A stretch of 63,388 nucleotides of DNA, from positions 1 through 63,388 of the forward strand of contig JAQXLA010000013.1 in the NCBI GenBank assembly GCA_029011315.1. The letters are read 5' to 3'. Source of the stretch: Desulfovibrionaceae bacterium (GTDB lineage Bacteria; Desulfobacterota; Desulfovibrionia; Desulfovibrionales; Desulfovibrionaceae). Shown in pieces: positions 46,732 to 54,971 of this stretch; positions within the stretch are counted from its first letter, which is position 1, and each line of letters starts with the position of its first letter. Under the pieces are notes generated by a model that saw nothing but the letters and a program-made list of their open reading frames with translations, was not told where the DNA came from and made no database searches. A program made the position numbers and the translations under genes.

Positions 46732-47550
46732 ATGCTTCTTGCGGACTGCATTGCACTGATAGAGCGGACGGCTCCGCTATCCCTGGCGGCAGAATGGGAT
46801 CACTCCGGTATGCAGATTGCTTCTGACAGGACGTCGGTCAACTGCATCGCCGTCAGTCTCGATCCGTTACCGCATATTGCCGAGCAGGCTGTGGCTATCG
46901 GCGCGGATCTGCTTCTGACGCATCATCCCCTGCTTCTGAAGCCAAGATTTCCCAATTATCCCGATGCCTGGTTTCGCACAATGCAGACGCTGATCCGCGC
47001 CGATATTCCGCATTATGCTGCGCACACGACGCTGGATGCCAATCCGCAGGGTCCGTCCGCATGGCTTGCCGACGCACTCGGATTAACGGATCGGCTCGTG
47101 CTTGAACCGTATGCCCAAATGGATTTCGGCGAAGGTTCTGTTTCCTGCGGCTTCGGGCTTGCCGGAACACTGCCGGATCCGATGCCTTTTGCAGCACTGA
47201 TGCGCTGCATCGGCTCATTCATAGATCTCCGCTGCGCCCGGATGATTGGATCCGTTTCCACAGTACGCCGACTGGCTGTCTGCCCAGGATCGGGGAGTGA
47301 TTTGGCTCAGGCCGCAGCAGATGCCGGAGCTGATCTTTTTATTACAGGCGATATGAAATATCATCCGGCACTTGAAGCCCCTCTGCCTATTCTCGATGCC
47401 GGCCATTTCAGCCTTGAACACGTTATGATAGAGAGCTTTGCCGCACAGCTGGCATCCCAGGCACCGGAACTTCGCATCGAGTTTCTGCCTTCGGATGATC
47501 CGTTCCATTGTCTGGAAGATGGCTGGATGCCATCTTGCTGTGCCAGGTAG
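46732..47550 (+). CDS. Nif3-like dinuclear metal protein
   Basis: A 272-residue member of the Nif3/YqfO family (YbgI-like). Metal ligands in LLLTHHPLLLKP (two His), HTTLDANPQG (Asp) and AGHFSLEHVMIE (His, Glu). Hexameric proteins with two metal ions; some are annotated as GTP cyclohydrolase I type 2, but the role is unclear. 11 bp after purQ, followed by a zinc-ribbon gene. Confidence 0.92.
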   Translation: MLLADCIALIERTAPLSLAAEWDHSGMQIASDRTSVNCIAVSLDPLPHIAEQAVAIGADLLLTHHPLLLKPRFPNYPDAWFRTMQTLIRADIPHYAAHTTLDANPQGPSAWLADALGLTDRLVLEPYAQMDFGEGSVSCGFGLAGTLPDPMPFAALMRCIGSFIDLRCARMIGSVSTVRRLAVCPGSGSDLAQAAADAGADLFITGDMKYHPALEAPLPILDAGHFSLEHVMIESFAAQLASQAPELRIEFLPSDDPFHCLEDGWMPSCCAR

Positions 47551-47587
47551 GCCTTATCCCAATTTCATTCTGAAAAAGGAAACTGCC

Positions 47588-48331
47588 GTGAATCTGAATT
47601 TTGAAGAACAGATTGAGCATCTGATAGCGTTGCAGGATGTGGACAATGCGATTCAAAAAGTCGACGCAGATGTAGAAGAAGCGCCGAAAAAGCTTGAAGA
47701 TATCCGCAAACGCTTTGACGAAATTGAACGCCAGCGCCGGGATATACTGGATCGCATCGAAACACTGAAGGAAAATGAACGGCGTCTCGAAAGGGAAACC
47801 ATGGAGGAAAGCGATCGCCGTCGTAAAAACAGCCTCCGTTTCGATCAAATCTCCACAGCTCGGGAAATGGAAGCCTATAATATGGAAATGGAGAATGCGG
47901 AGCGCAGCAACCGTTCCCGCGCTGAAGAAAAGGCCCGCCTTCAGGAAGAGCTGCGCCTGGCAGACAAAAAGCTGCAGGAAATCGATGACGTCTGGACAGG
48001 ATGCAAAGCCGAAAAGGAAGTAAGGGAAGAAAGTTTTCAGGAAATGATGCGCAGCTCAAAAGAACGCCGTACGGATTTGGAACAGAAAAGAGAGGCGGTA
48101 GCTGAAGGCATTCAGCCTCCTGTGCTGAATCGCTACGAATTCATCCGCAAACGTCTGTCCCATCCGGTGATTGTGCCGGTTACGCGCAGCATCTGCTCCG
48201 GATGCCATATCAGCATTCCGCCGCAGACCTATATTGAATTGCAGGGACGCAAGAAAATTCTTAATTGCCCCAACTGCCAGCGGCTGATCTACTTCAAGGC
48301 GCCGGAAGAAAAGGAACCTGAGGAAAACTAA
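47588..48331 (+). CDS. C4-type zinc-ribbon coiled-coil protein
   Basis: A 247-residue protein: a long coiled coil (about 10-190) and a C-terminal zinc ribbon with CSGCHISIP and LNCPNCQRLIYF (four Cys). Homologues occur next to nif3 and rnpB in this lineage; they may bind nucleic acid. GTG start 47588 with AAAAGGAAA upstream; a longer frame overlaps nif3 and is rejected. Confidence 0.88.
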   Translation: MNLNFEEQIEHLIALQDVDNAIQKVDADVEEAPKKLEDIRKRFDEIERQRRDILDRIETLKENERRLERETMEESDRRRKNSLRFDQISTAREMEAYNMEMENAERSNRSRAEEKARLQEELRLADKKLQEIDDVWTGCKAEKEVREESFQEMMRSSKERRTDLEQKREAVAEGIQPPVLNRYEFIRKRLSHPVIVPVTRSICSGCHISIPPQTYIELQGRKKILNCPNCQRLIYFKAPEEKEPEEN

Positions 48332-48338
48332 AAAATTT

Positions 48339-48702
48339 CGGAGTTGAACGGGTCGTCGCCGCGTTTTTCCCATAAGGAAAAACGGAGAGGAAAGTCCGGG
48401 CTTCACAGGGCATGGCGCCGGGTAACTCCCGGGGGGAGCGCTCCTCGGACAGCGCAACAGAAAGCAGACCGCCGTTCTTCGGAACGGCACGGGTGAAACG
48501 GCGGTGCAAGAGACCACCGGCCGCGGCGGCAACGCAGCGGGCCAGGCAAACCCCGCCAGAAGCAAGACCGAATAGGAAAGCGGATCGGCCCGATCTTTCG
48601 CTTTCGGGTAGGTTGCTTGAGGGCATTGGCAACAGTGCTCCTAGATGAATGACGGCCGCCCGCCTCAAGCGGGTACAAAACCCGGCTTATAGTTTGACTC
48701 CG
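48339..48702 (+). ncRNA. rnpB: RNase P RNA (bacterial type A)
   Basis: Catalytic RNA of tRNA 5' maturation. Recognised by the 5' conserved block GAGAGGAAAGTCCGGGCTTC (48387 on), the middle ACAGAAAGCAGACCGCC and GGGTGAAACGGCGGTGCAAG, AATAGGAAAGCG, and the 3' block ACAAAACCCGGCTTATAG. Ends pair: CGGAGT with GACTCCG. About 364 nt. Directly after the zinc-ribbon gene. Confidence 0.96.
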
Positions 48703-48735
48703 ATGGCGGATGCAACTGCATCCGCCATTTTTTTG
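48703..48735 (+). terminator. Terminator of rnpB
   Basis: Stem ATGGCGGATGCA / TGCATCCGCCAT with a minimal loop and T7 tail. Confidence 0.92.
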
Positions 48736-48887
48736 CCAGATTATCTCTGATAAACTGCCAGCGTCCCGCTATTCAGAAAAAGACAGATTGTGCAGTTCTG
48801 ACATGAGTACCTCAATGCAACAATTGCCCCTTTCTTGATCTCCCGTTGTCTTTACGACATACAAGGCGGAACTGGAGAATAACGCGC

Positions 48888-49712
48888 ATGAAAACAAGTC
48901 CGTTTGTCAAATGGGCCGGTGGGAAAAAGCAGCTTCTCAAAATGCTTGAGGCCCGCATGCCTCAAACGTATCAACGCTATTATGAGCCTTTTATTGGCGG
49001 CGGAGCCCTGTTTCTGGATCTGCAGCCTGCTGACGCCGTCATCAACGACATTAACGAGCAATTGCTGAACATCTATCGACAGCTGCAAACCGATGCCGAA
49101 ATCGTCATTGCCAGACTTTCCCAATTGGACGCAGAGTCCTGCAATAGGGAAAGATACGCTTTATTGCGGGAACGCTACAATCAAAAAATCATGAATCATG
49201 AACTGGATGCAGAATGCGCTGCACTTATGATCTGGATCAATAAGCATTGTTTCAACGGGCTTTACCGCGTCAACTCAAAAGGACTGTTCAACGTGCCGTT
49301 CAATGAAAGAAGAGATGGCGCTTCCATGGATGCGGACAATCTCAGGCGTATCGGCGAGTATCTGAAAAAAGCGAACATTGAAATTCGACGGGGAGATTTT
49401 GAAACGGCCTGCAATGACGTCGATGACGGAGACTTTGTGTATTTTGACTCTCCCTATATGCCAATTAATGAAACCGCCAACTTTACAAGCTACGCAAAAG
49501 AGGGCTTTTCCCTTGAAGATCACCAGCGCCTTGCGCAACTTTTCAGGAGACTCGATACGCTTGGCGCCAAGGTGATGCTCAGCAATCACAATGTTCCGCT
49601 GGTGCATGAACTGTATCAGGGCTACAATATTGAACCCGTTGATGTGAGAAGATCTATTAACAGGGATGCGTCAAAACGGGTTGGAAACGAGATTATCGTA
49701 ACGAACTTTTAG
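48888..49712 (+). CDS. Orphan D12-class DNA adenine methyltransferase
   Basis: A 274-residue N6-adenine methyltransferase with FVKWAGGKKQLLKML and FIGGGALFLDL (SAM site). The catalytic motif reads FDSPYM instead of the usual DPPY; a Ser at the second position occurs in some family members (D/N/S-P-P-Y/F/W rules vary), so activity is likely but not certain. Its layout parallels the island enzyme at 2611-3447, but it is not AT-rich and has no restriction gene beside it. GGAG before ATG 48888. Could protect against the island enzyme or regulate genes. Confidence 0.88.
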   Translation: MKTSPFVKWAGGKKQLLKMLEARMPQTYQRYYEPFIGGGALFLDLQPADAVINDINEQLLNIYRQLQTDAEIVIARLSQLDAESCNRERYALLRERYNQKIMNHELDAECAALMIWINKHCFNGLYRVNSKGLFNVPFNERRDGASMDADNLRRIGEYLKKANIEIRRGDFETACNDVDDGDFVYFDSPYMPINETANFTSYAKEGFSLEDHQRLAQLFRRLDTLGAKVMLSNHNVPLVHELYQGYNIEPVDVRRSINRDASKRVGNEIIVTNF

Positions 49713-49828
49713 CCACTGTGCATGCCAGGAAGCAGTCTTTTAACGCCCAAGAGTGAAGCGTCTTGCCGTCAGCATCCTTCAGAATACTTCCCGCAGGAAC
49801 AGGATTTCAAAGATTGAGGGGAAGAAAA

Positions 49829-49858
49829 AACGCACCGTTGTTTGAGGAACGGCGCGTT
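49829..49858 (-). terminator. Terminator of the aminotransferase gene
   Basis: Stem CGCGCCGTT / AACGGTGCG (one G-T pair) read on the minus strand, followed by TTTTTTC. Confidence 0.8.
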
Positions 49859-49883
49859 TGATAATGCGGTTCAATTTATTATG

Positions 49884-51098
49884 CTATTGGTGATATTTGT
49901 CCAGGAAGTCTGCCAGTTTCTCTGACGCATCCTTCAACTGGGCAATACGCGGCAGGAATACGATGCGGAAATGATCCGGCTTATGCCAGTTAAATCCGCT
50001 TCCGGGAACGAAAAGCACCCTTTTTTCTCTCAGGAAATCCAGGGCAAAGCGTGTGTCGCTGGTAATGTTGAATTTCTTTACATCAACCTTCGGGAAAATA
50101 TAGAAGGCTGCCTTGGGCTTGACGGCCGAAATACCGGGGATGCTGTTCAGCGCCTCATAGATATAGTTGCGCTGCTCATAGATTCTGCCGCCGGGAACAA
50201 TATATTCATTGACGCTCTGATACCCCCCAAGAGCAGTCTGAATGATGGACTGCCCCGGAACGTTGGAACACAGGCGCATATTCGACAGCATGTTCAGCCC
50301 GGAAATGTAATCCTGCGCAATGGCCTTATTGCCGCTGAGAATCATCCAGCCGACGCGAAAGCCGCAAACCATGTGCGACTTGGAAAGACCGCTGAAGGTC
50401 ACGCAGAACAGATCCGGAGCCAGAGAAGCCGTGGAAATGTGCTGAGCTCCATCCATTACCAGCCGATCATACATTTCATCGGAAAAGATAATCAGCTCAT
50501 GACGGCGGGCGATTTCCACAATGCCCTCAAGCAACGCCTTCTCGTACAGCGCCCCTGTCGGATTGTTGGGGTTTATGAGGACTATTGCCTTGGTGCGATC
50601 CGTGACCTTGGACTCGATATCCTTCAGATCCGGATACCATTCCGACTCTTCGTCACAGATATAGTGCACCGCTTTGCCGCCGGCCAGATTGACGCATGCC
50701 GTCCAAAGCGGATAGTCCGGTGACGGCACAAGCACTTCGTCTCCATTGTTCAGCAACGCGTGCATGGAAAGCTGAATCAGTTCGCTGGCTCCGTTGCCGG
50801 TGTAGATATCCTTCATGCCGACATTGGGAATATGCTTGATCTGCGCATACTGCATGATGGCCTTGCGTGCTGCAAAAATACCCCGGGAGTTGGAATATCC
50901 CTGAGAATTGACAATGGCGTCGCGCATGTCAATAATAACTTCCTCAGGTGCAGAGAAGCCGAACGGCGCAGGATTGCCGATGTTCAGCTTCAGGATGCTC
51001 ATGCCATTTTCCTCCATGCGCAGCGCCTCATCTACTACCGGTCCGCGCACGTCATAGAGTACATGATCCAGCTTGCTGGATTTCGAGAAGGTCTTCAT
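49884..51098 (-). CDS. alaA: PLP-dependent aminotransferase (AlaA-like)
   Basis: A 404-residue fold-type I aminotransferase. The PLP lysine is in FSGLSKSHMVCGFRVGWM; NPNNPTGALY and GNGASELIQL are conserved. The N-terminus KSSKLDHVLYDVRGPVVDEA matches AlaA, the glutamate-pyruvate transaminase. A 16-bp palindrome lies 42 bp upstream. Single gene ended by a terminator. Confidence 0.92.
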   Translation of the reverse strand: MKTFSKSSKLDHVLYDVRGPVVDEALRMEENGMSILKLNIGNPAPFGFSAPEEVIIDMRDAIVNSQGYSNSRGIFAARKAIMQYAQIKHIPNVGMKDIYTGNGASELIQLSMHALLNNGDEVLVPSPDYPLWTACVNLAGGKAVHYICDEESEWYPDLKDIESKVTDRTKAIVLINPNNPTGALYEKALLEGIVEIARRHELIIFSDEMYDRLVMDGAQHISTASLAPDLFCVTFSGLSKSHMVCGFRVGWMILSGNKAIAQDYISGLNMLSNMRLCSNVPGQSIIQTALGGYQSVNEYIVPGGRIYEQRNYIYEALNSIPGISAVKPKAAFYIFPKVDVKKFNITSDTRFALDFLREKRVLFVPGSGFNWHKPDHFRIVFLPRIAQLKDASEKLADFLDKYHQ

Positions 51099-51139
51099 TG
51101 TACGTCCTTATTATTCCCGCCCGCTGCTGCAGGCGTGTA

Positions 51140-51155
51140 ATGCTCAATTGAGCAT
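51140..51155. promoter_or_regulatory. 16-bp perfect palindrome, possible operator
   Basis: ATGCTCAATTGAGCAT between the divergent alaA and NimA-like genes. A perfect inverted repeat around a central AATT is typical of a dimeric repressor site, and is Lrp-like in style; the protein is unknown. Confidence 0.5.
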
Positions 51156-51250
51156 ACGCTCTTTCCCAAACAAAGCAAGCTTGAGGAAAAAATGTTGCTG
51201 ACAGCTTGTCACTTCCACAGAAAAAAGCAAGACTTCGAGGGGTATGCAAA

Positions 51251-51736
51251 ATGATAAGCAGACCGCAAATGCGACGCGCCTCCCGGGCGCTTTCTCCTGA
51301 GGACACAGATGCGCTGATTGAAAGAGGCGAATACGGCGTGCTCTGTCTATCCGCTCCGGATGGAGGTCCCTACGGAGTTCCTCTATCCTATGTGCATCTC
51401 GGCGATTCCCTTTATTTTCACTGCGCCGATCGCGGCTTCAAACTGGACTGCATCCGATTCTGCTCCAGAGCTCACTTCGTGATCGTCGGAGAGACCCGCC
51501 CCGTCTATGACGGAAGCTTTACGACGCTTTTTGAAAGCGCGATGGTGGAGGGAACGCTGGAACAGGTTCAAGACGGGGAAAAAAAGGCCGCTCTTCTGGC
51601 TCTGGCGCAAAAATACCTGCCGGAGTATGTTGAAGAACATGCCCGCCAGGACATCCTCCGATCCTTCGACATCACAACCGTTCTGGCGCTGCGCATCGAA
51701 TCACGCACCGGAAAAGCCAAGCGCATGCGCCGCTAG
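51251..51736 (+). CDS. Pyridoxamine-5'-phosphate-oxidase-like flavin protein (NimA-like)
   Basis: A 161-residue split-barrel FMN-binding protein. MRRASRALSPEDTDALIERG and GVLCLSAPDGGPYGVPLSYV match the NimA/antibiotic-resistance subfamily. LDCIRFCSRAHFVIVGE follows. Nim proteins reduce nitroimidazoles, but many homologues have other or unknown roles. ATG 51251 chosen (GAGGGG upstream). Confidence 0.86.
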   Translation: MISRPQMRRASRALSPEDTDALIERGEYGVLCLSAPDGGPYGVPLSYVHLGDSLYFHCADRGFKLDCIRFCSRAHFVIVGETRPVYDGSFTTLFESAMVEGTLEQVQDGEKKAALLALAQKYLPEYVEEHARQDILRSFDITTVLALRIESRTGKAKRMRR

Positions 51737-51744
51737 ATACCGCC

Positions 51745-52146
51745 ATGTGGGACTGTGAACAGCTTTTGCAGCGTCTGCAGCGTTCGGCCTTCCGTTCTTC
51801 CTTTCATTTGAAACAAAAAGACCGTGACTGCGTGCTCCGATACGGATACGCCGGCATTCGCCGTCATGCCGAAGATTTCATCCGGAAACGCATGGCTCCG
51901 GCCTTCATTCCAAATGACGGCAAACAGACTCCCATGCGGAATCATCCTGTGTTTATCGCACAGCACGCCTGCGCCTGCTGCTGCCGCAGCTGCCTTTTTC
52001 GCTGGTACCGCATTCCCAGAAACGTGGAATTGACGGCACAGCAGCAGGAAGATATCGTCAATCTGCTCATGCTCTGGATCCGGCGGGAAATGGCCGCATA
52101 TTCTGCCGGCGTTGACAACAGTCATGGGCGATCTTACGTTAATTGA
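51745..52146 (+). CDS. DUF4186 family protein
   Basis: A 133-residue protein. LQRSAFRSSFHLKQKDRDC, the HAEDFIRKRMAPAFIPNDGK stretch, and HPVFIAQHACACCCRSCL (His and Cys-rich) are hallmarks of DUF4186. The cluster of Cys/His suggests metal binding. Function unknown. 8 bp after the NimA-like gene, likely cotranscribed. Confidence 0.88.
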   Translation: MWDCEQLLQRLQRSAFRSSFHLKQKDRDCVLRYGYAGIRRHAEDFIRKRMAPAFIPNDGKQTPMRNHPVFIAQHACACCCRSCLFRWYRIPRNVELTAQQQEDIVNLLMLWIRREMAAYSAGVDNSHGRSYVN

Positions 52147-52212
52147 AGAACAGGAAGCAATTCCGTTTCCCGCTTTTCATTTCCCGGAACCTTTTTCATC
52201 AGGAGTCAGGTT

Positions 52213-53430
52213 ATGGCACGTTTTACGCTTCCTCGGGATATTTACCACGGCTCAGGCTCTCTGTCTGAACTGAGAAGCCTCAGAGGAAAGAAGGCCGTTA
52301 TCTGCGTCGGCGGCGGTTCGATGAAACGTTTTGGCTTTCTCGATCGGGCCATCGACTATCTGAAAGAAGCCGGTATGGAAGTCAGGCTGATTGAAAATAT
52401 TGAACCGGATCCCTCAGTCGATACCGTGATCAGGGGGGCGAAAATCATGCAGGACTTTGGTCCTGACTGGATTATCGCCATGGGCGGAGGATCACCCATT
52501 GATGCGGCCAAAGCCATGTGGATCCGTTACGAATATCCGGATATTTCCTTTGAAGAGATGTGCAAGGTCTTCGGCCTTCCCCCGCTGCGCGGCAAGGCTC
52601 GATTCTGCGCCATACCTTCCACCTCCGGAACGGCAACCGAAGTTACCGCCTTCGCCGTCATTACGGATAACGCCAGGGGCATCAAATATCCTCTTGCCGA
52701 CTTTGAAATAACTCCGGATATTGCCATTGTGGATCCGGATCTGGCCCAGACCATGCCCCCCAAACTTGCAGCGCATACGGGCATGGACGCGCTGACCCAT
52801 GCTGTTGAAGCGTTTGTTTCCACGGCGCATCAGACTTTTACGGATCCTCTGGCTCTCCATGCCATGTCCATAATTCGTGATCATCTTGCCGTATCCTGCA
52901 AAGGGGACAAAGCTGGCCGCAATGCCATGCATGAAGCGCAGTGCCTGGCCGGTATGGCGTTTACGAATGCTCTGCTCGGCATTGTCCATTCCATGGCTCA
53001 CAAAACCGGAGCCGCCTTTGCCGATTTGGGCGCGCACATTATCCACGGCGCAGCCAATGCCATGTATCTGCCCAAGGTGATCGCCTTCAACGCGAAGGAA
53101 CCCGAAGCCGCCCACCGCTATGCCTTCATCGCAGATTATCTCCATCTTGGCGGAGGATCGGAAGGAGAAAAAATCCAGGCTCTCATCGCCTTCATTCGTT
53201 CCATGAATGATGAGTTGCATATTCCCCAGTGCATCCGCCATTACGGATCAGACGGCTTGCCTGCGGAACAAGGTTTTATCCCTGAAGAGATCTTCCGTGC
53301 ACGCCTGCACACCATTGCCGTCAATGCCGTCGCCGATGCCTGCACCGGATCCAACCCCCGTCCTGTTTCAGTTGACGAAATGGAGCGGCTCCTGCTCTGC
53401 TGCTACAGCGATACGGACGTTGACTTTTAA
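52213..53430 (+). CDS. Iron-containing alcohol dehydrogenase
   Basis: A 405-residue group III (Fe-dependent) dehydrogenase. The dinucleotide site is AMGGGSPIDAAKAMW (about 94-108), and metal ligands are in the HTGMDALTHAVEAFV and SMAHKTGAAF...HGAANA regions. It would interconvert an alcohol and aldehyde with NAD(P)H. A 2-hydroxyacid dehydrogenase gene follows after a terminator. Confidence 0.93.
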   Translation: MARFTLPRDIYHGSGSLSELRSLRGKKAVICVGGGSMKRFGFLDRAIDYLKEAGMEVRLIENIEPDPSVDTVIRGAKIMQDFGPDWIIAMGGGSPIDAAKAMWIRYEYPDISFEEMCKVFGLPPLRGKARFCAIPSTSGTATEVTAFAVITDNARGIKYPLADFEITPDIAIVDPDLAQTMPPKLAAHTGMDALTHAVEAFVSTAHQTFTDPLALHAMSIIRDHLAVSCKGDKAGRNAMHEAQCLAGMAFTNALLGIVHSMAHKTGAAFADLGAHIIHGAANAMYLPKVIAFNAKEPEAAHRYAFIADYLHLGGGSEGEKIQALIAFIRSMNDELHIPQCIRHYGSDGLPAEQGFIPEEIFRARLHTIAVNAVADACTGSNPRPVSVDEMERLLLCCYSDTDVDF

Positions 53431-53454
53431 ACGCATGACAGCCTGAACCACGGG

Positions 53455-53493
53455 GGCCGATCGGATGAATGCCGCCGATCGGCCTCCTTTTTT
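53455..53493 (+). terminator. Terminator after the alcohol dehydrogenase gene
   Basis: Stem GGCCGATCGG / CCGATCGGCC, loop of 10, then CTCC and T6. Confidence 0.85.
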
Positions 53494-53508
53494 AATAAGG
53501 ACCGCACT

Positions 53509-54495
53509 ATGAAAATTGTTGTGCTGGACGACGAAACCCTGCGGAACGTCCTGCCAGATCCGTGGGCGCCTCTGCGGGAATTCGGCACCCTTGAAACATA
53601 TGCCTCAACGCCGCCCGATCTGACGAAAAGCAGAGCCGCAGGAGCCGCTATCCTGGTGGCCAACAAAGTCGATCTTCCGGGATCGCTCCTGAAGCGTCTG
53701 CCGGATCTGCGCTGCGTCACGCTGACCGCTGCGGGAGCCAACAACATCAATCCCCAAGAAGCGGCGGAATACGGAATCGCAGTCTGCAACACGCCCGATT
53801 ACGGAACCGATTCCGTAGCCCAGCATGTCTTTGCGCTGCTGCTGGAGCTGTGCCGGCATGCGGGACTGCACGATGCCGACGTCAAAAACGGAGGCTGGCA
53901 TCGCCGGGGCGTCTTCAGCTATTGGCTGACGCCGCAAATCGACTTAAAAGGAAAGACGCTGGGCATTATCGGATTCGGATCCATCGGACGCCGCACAGCG
54001 GAACTGGGGCACGCTTTCGGCATGAATGTACTGGCCTGCGCGCATCATTCAGCGCAGTCTCCGGATTTTTCTCCCTTCGCCTTCGTTTCCAAAGAAGAAC
54101 TTCTCCGCCAATCGGACATCGTCTCCCTGCACTGTCCTCTGACTTCAGAAACGTTCCGGATGATTGATGAATCTGCCCTCAGCACAATGAAACACGGTGC
54201 GCTACTCATCAATACGGCCAGAGGTCCTCTTGCCGACCCGCAAGCCGTAAACGCTGCCCTGCGGGACGGCAGACTTGGCGGCTTCGGAACAGACGTCATG
54301 GAAGAAGAGCCTCCTTCCGCTGAAGAGGATCTGTATACGGCACCGAACTGCATCATTACGCCGCATCTGGCCTGGGCTGCGGACAATGCACGGCGTCGCA
54401 TGATTGCCATCACGATAGAAAACATCCGTGCTTTTCTGGCCGGAAGTCCGCAGAATCTGCTCAATCAGCCGAAACGCCGCGCGCCTGCCCTGTAA
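53509..54495 (+). CDS. D-2-hydroxyacid dehydrogenase (glycerate/hydroxypyruvate type)
   Basis: A 328-residue NAD-dependent enzyme. The NAD fold has GIIGFGSIGRRTAELGHAFG (about 149-168), substrate Arg in LLINTARGPLAD, Glu in DVMEEEPPSAEEDL and catalytic His in IITPHLAWAA. Closest to glycerate dehydrogenase. AAGGA before ATG. Confidence 0.93.
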   Translation: MKIVVLDDETLRNVLPDPWAPLREFGTLETYASTPPDLTKSRAAGAAILVANKVDLPGSLLKRLPDLRCVTLTAAGANNINPQEAAEYGIAVCNTPDYGTDSVAQHVFALLLELCRHAGLHDADVKNGGWHRRGVFSYWLTPQIDLKGKTLGIIGFGSIGRRTAELGHAFGMNVLACAHHSAQSPDFSPFAFVSKEELLRQSDIVSLHCPLTSETFRMIDESALSTMKHGALLINTARGPLADPQAVNAALRDGRLGGFGTDVMEEEPPSAEEDLYTAPNCIITPHLAWAADNARRRMIAITIENIRAFLAGSPQNLLNQPKRRAPAL

Positions 54496-54605
54496 AAAAC
54501 GGAGTTTTTCAAATCAGGACATACAAAAAGCTTGAATTACGCGGCAATTTGTGCAAAATTCCCGTGAGCAGTCTATATTTTTTGTATTTTTATGAGGAGA
54601 GCATT

Positions 54606-54908
54606 ATGTACAGCCGCTTCGGCACCACGTCCGACATGGTAATTCAGACCGTTGAAGAAGCCGGTCAGGAACTGCTTCTGGCCATTGATGATAAGGGTCT
54701 TTATCTGACGACTTCGAAATATCTTGACAAAACTTCGGCCGATCCTTCCCGCTATACCGGCGCCCGCGCCAATGTTGCCGAGCGTCTTACGGCTCTGGGA
54801 CTGGATCCCGTCGCCCTGTTCAATGACAACAAAGACAAAATCCAGCGCGCTTCTGCCGACGCCAAGAAGGTGAACCCCCTGAAGGCCTCCAAGCGTAACG
54901 CCCACTAG
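54606..54908 (+). CDS. Small conserved-looking hypothetical protein
   Basis: A 100-residue soluble protein starting MYSRFGTTSDMVIQTVEEAG. Its charged composition, good codon usage and GAGGAG ribosome site make it likely real and well expressed. It contains KGLYLTTSKYLDKTSADPSR and a basic C-terminus. No family recognised. It is the last clear backbone gene before the hsdR remnant. Confidence 0.75.
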   Translation: MYSRFGTTSDMVIQTVEEAGQELLLAIDDKGLYLTTSKYLDKTSADPSRYTGARANVAERLTALGLDPVALFNDNKDKIQRASADAKKVNPLKASKRNAH

Positions 54909-54926
54909 GCTACCCTTCTAAAAAAA

Positions 54927-54959
54927 TAAAAAAGCTCCTCTGAACGGGGAGCTTTTTTA
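54927..54959. terminator. Bidirectional terminator between backbone and hsdR remnant
   Basis: Stem AAAAAGCTCC / GGGGAGCTTTTT with loop TCTGAAC; A and T runs on both sides. Confidence 0.88.
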
Positions 54960-54971
54960 TTCCCGGTCAGC

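Noticed and set aside
54549..54605. Upstream in-frame extension of the 100-residue protein
   Set aside because: The extension is short and hydrophobic with no ribosome site, while ATG 54606 has GAGGAG at good spacing.
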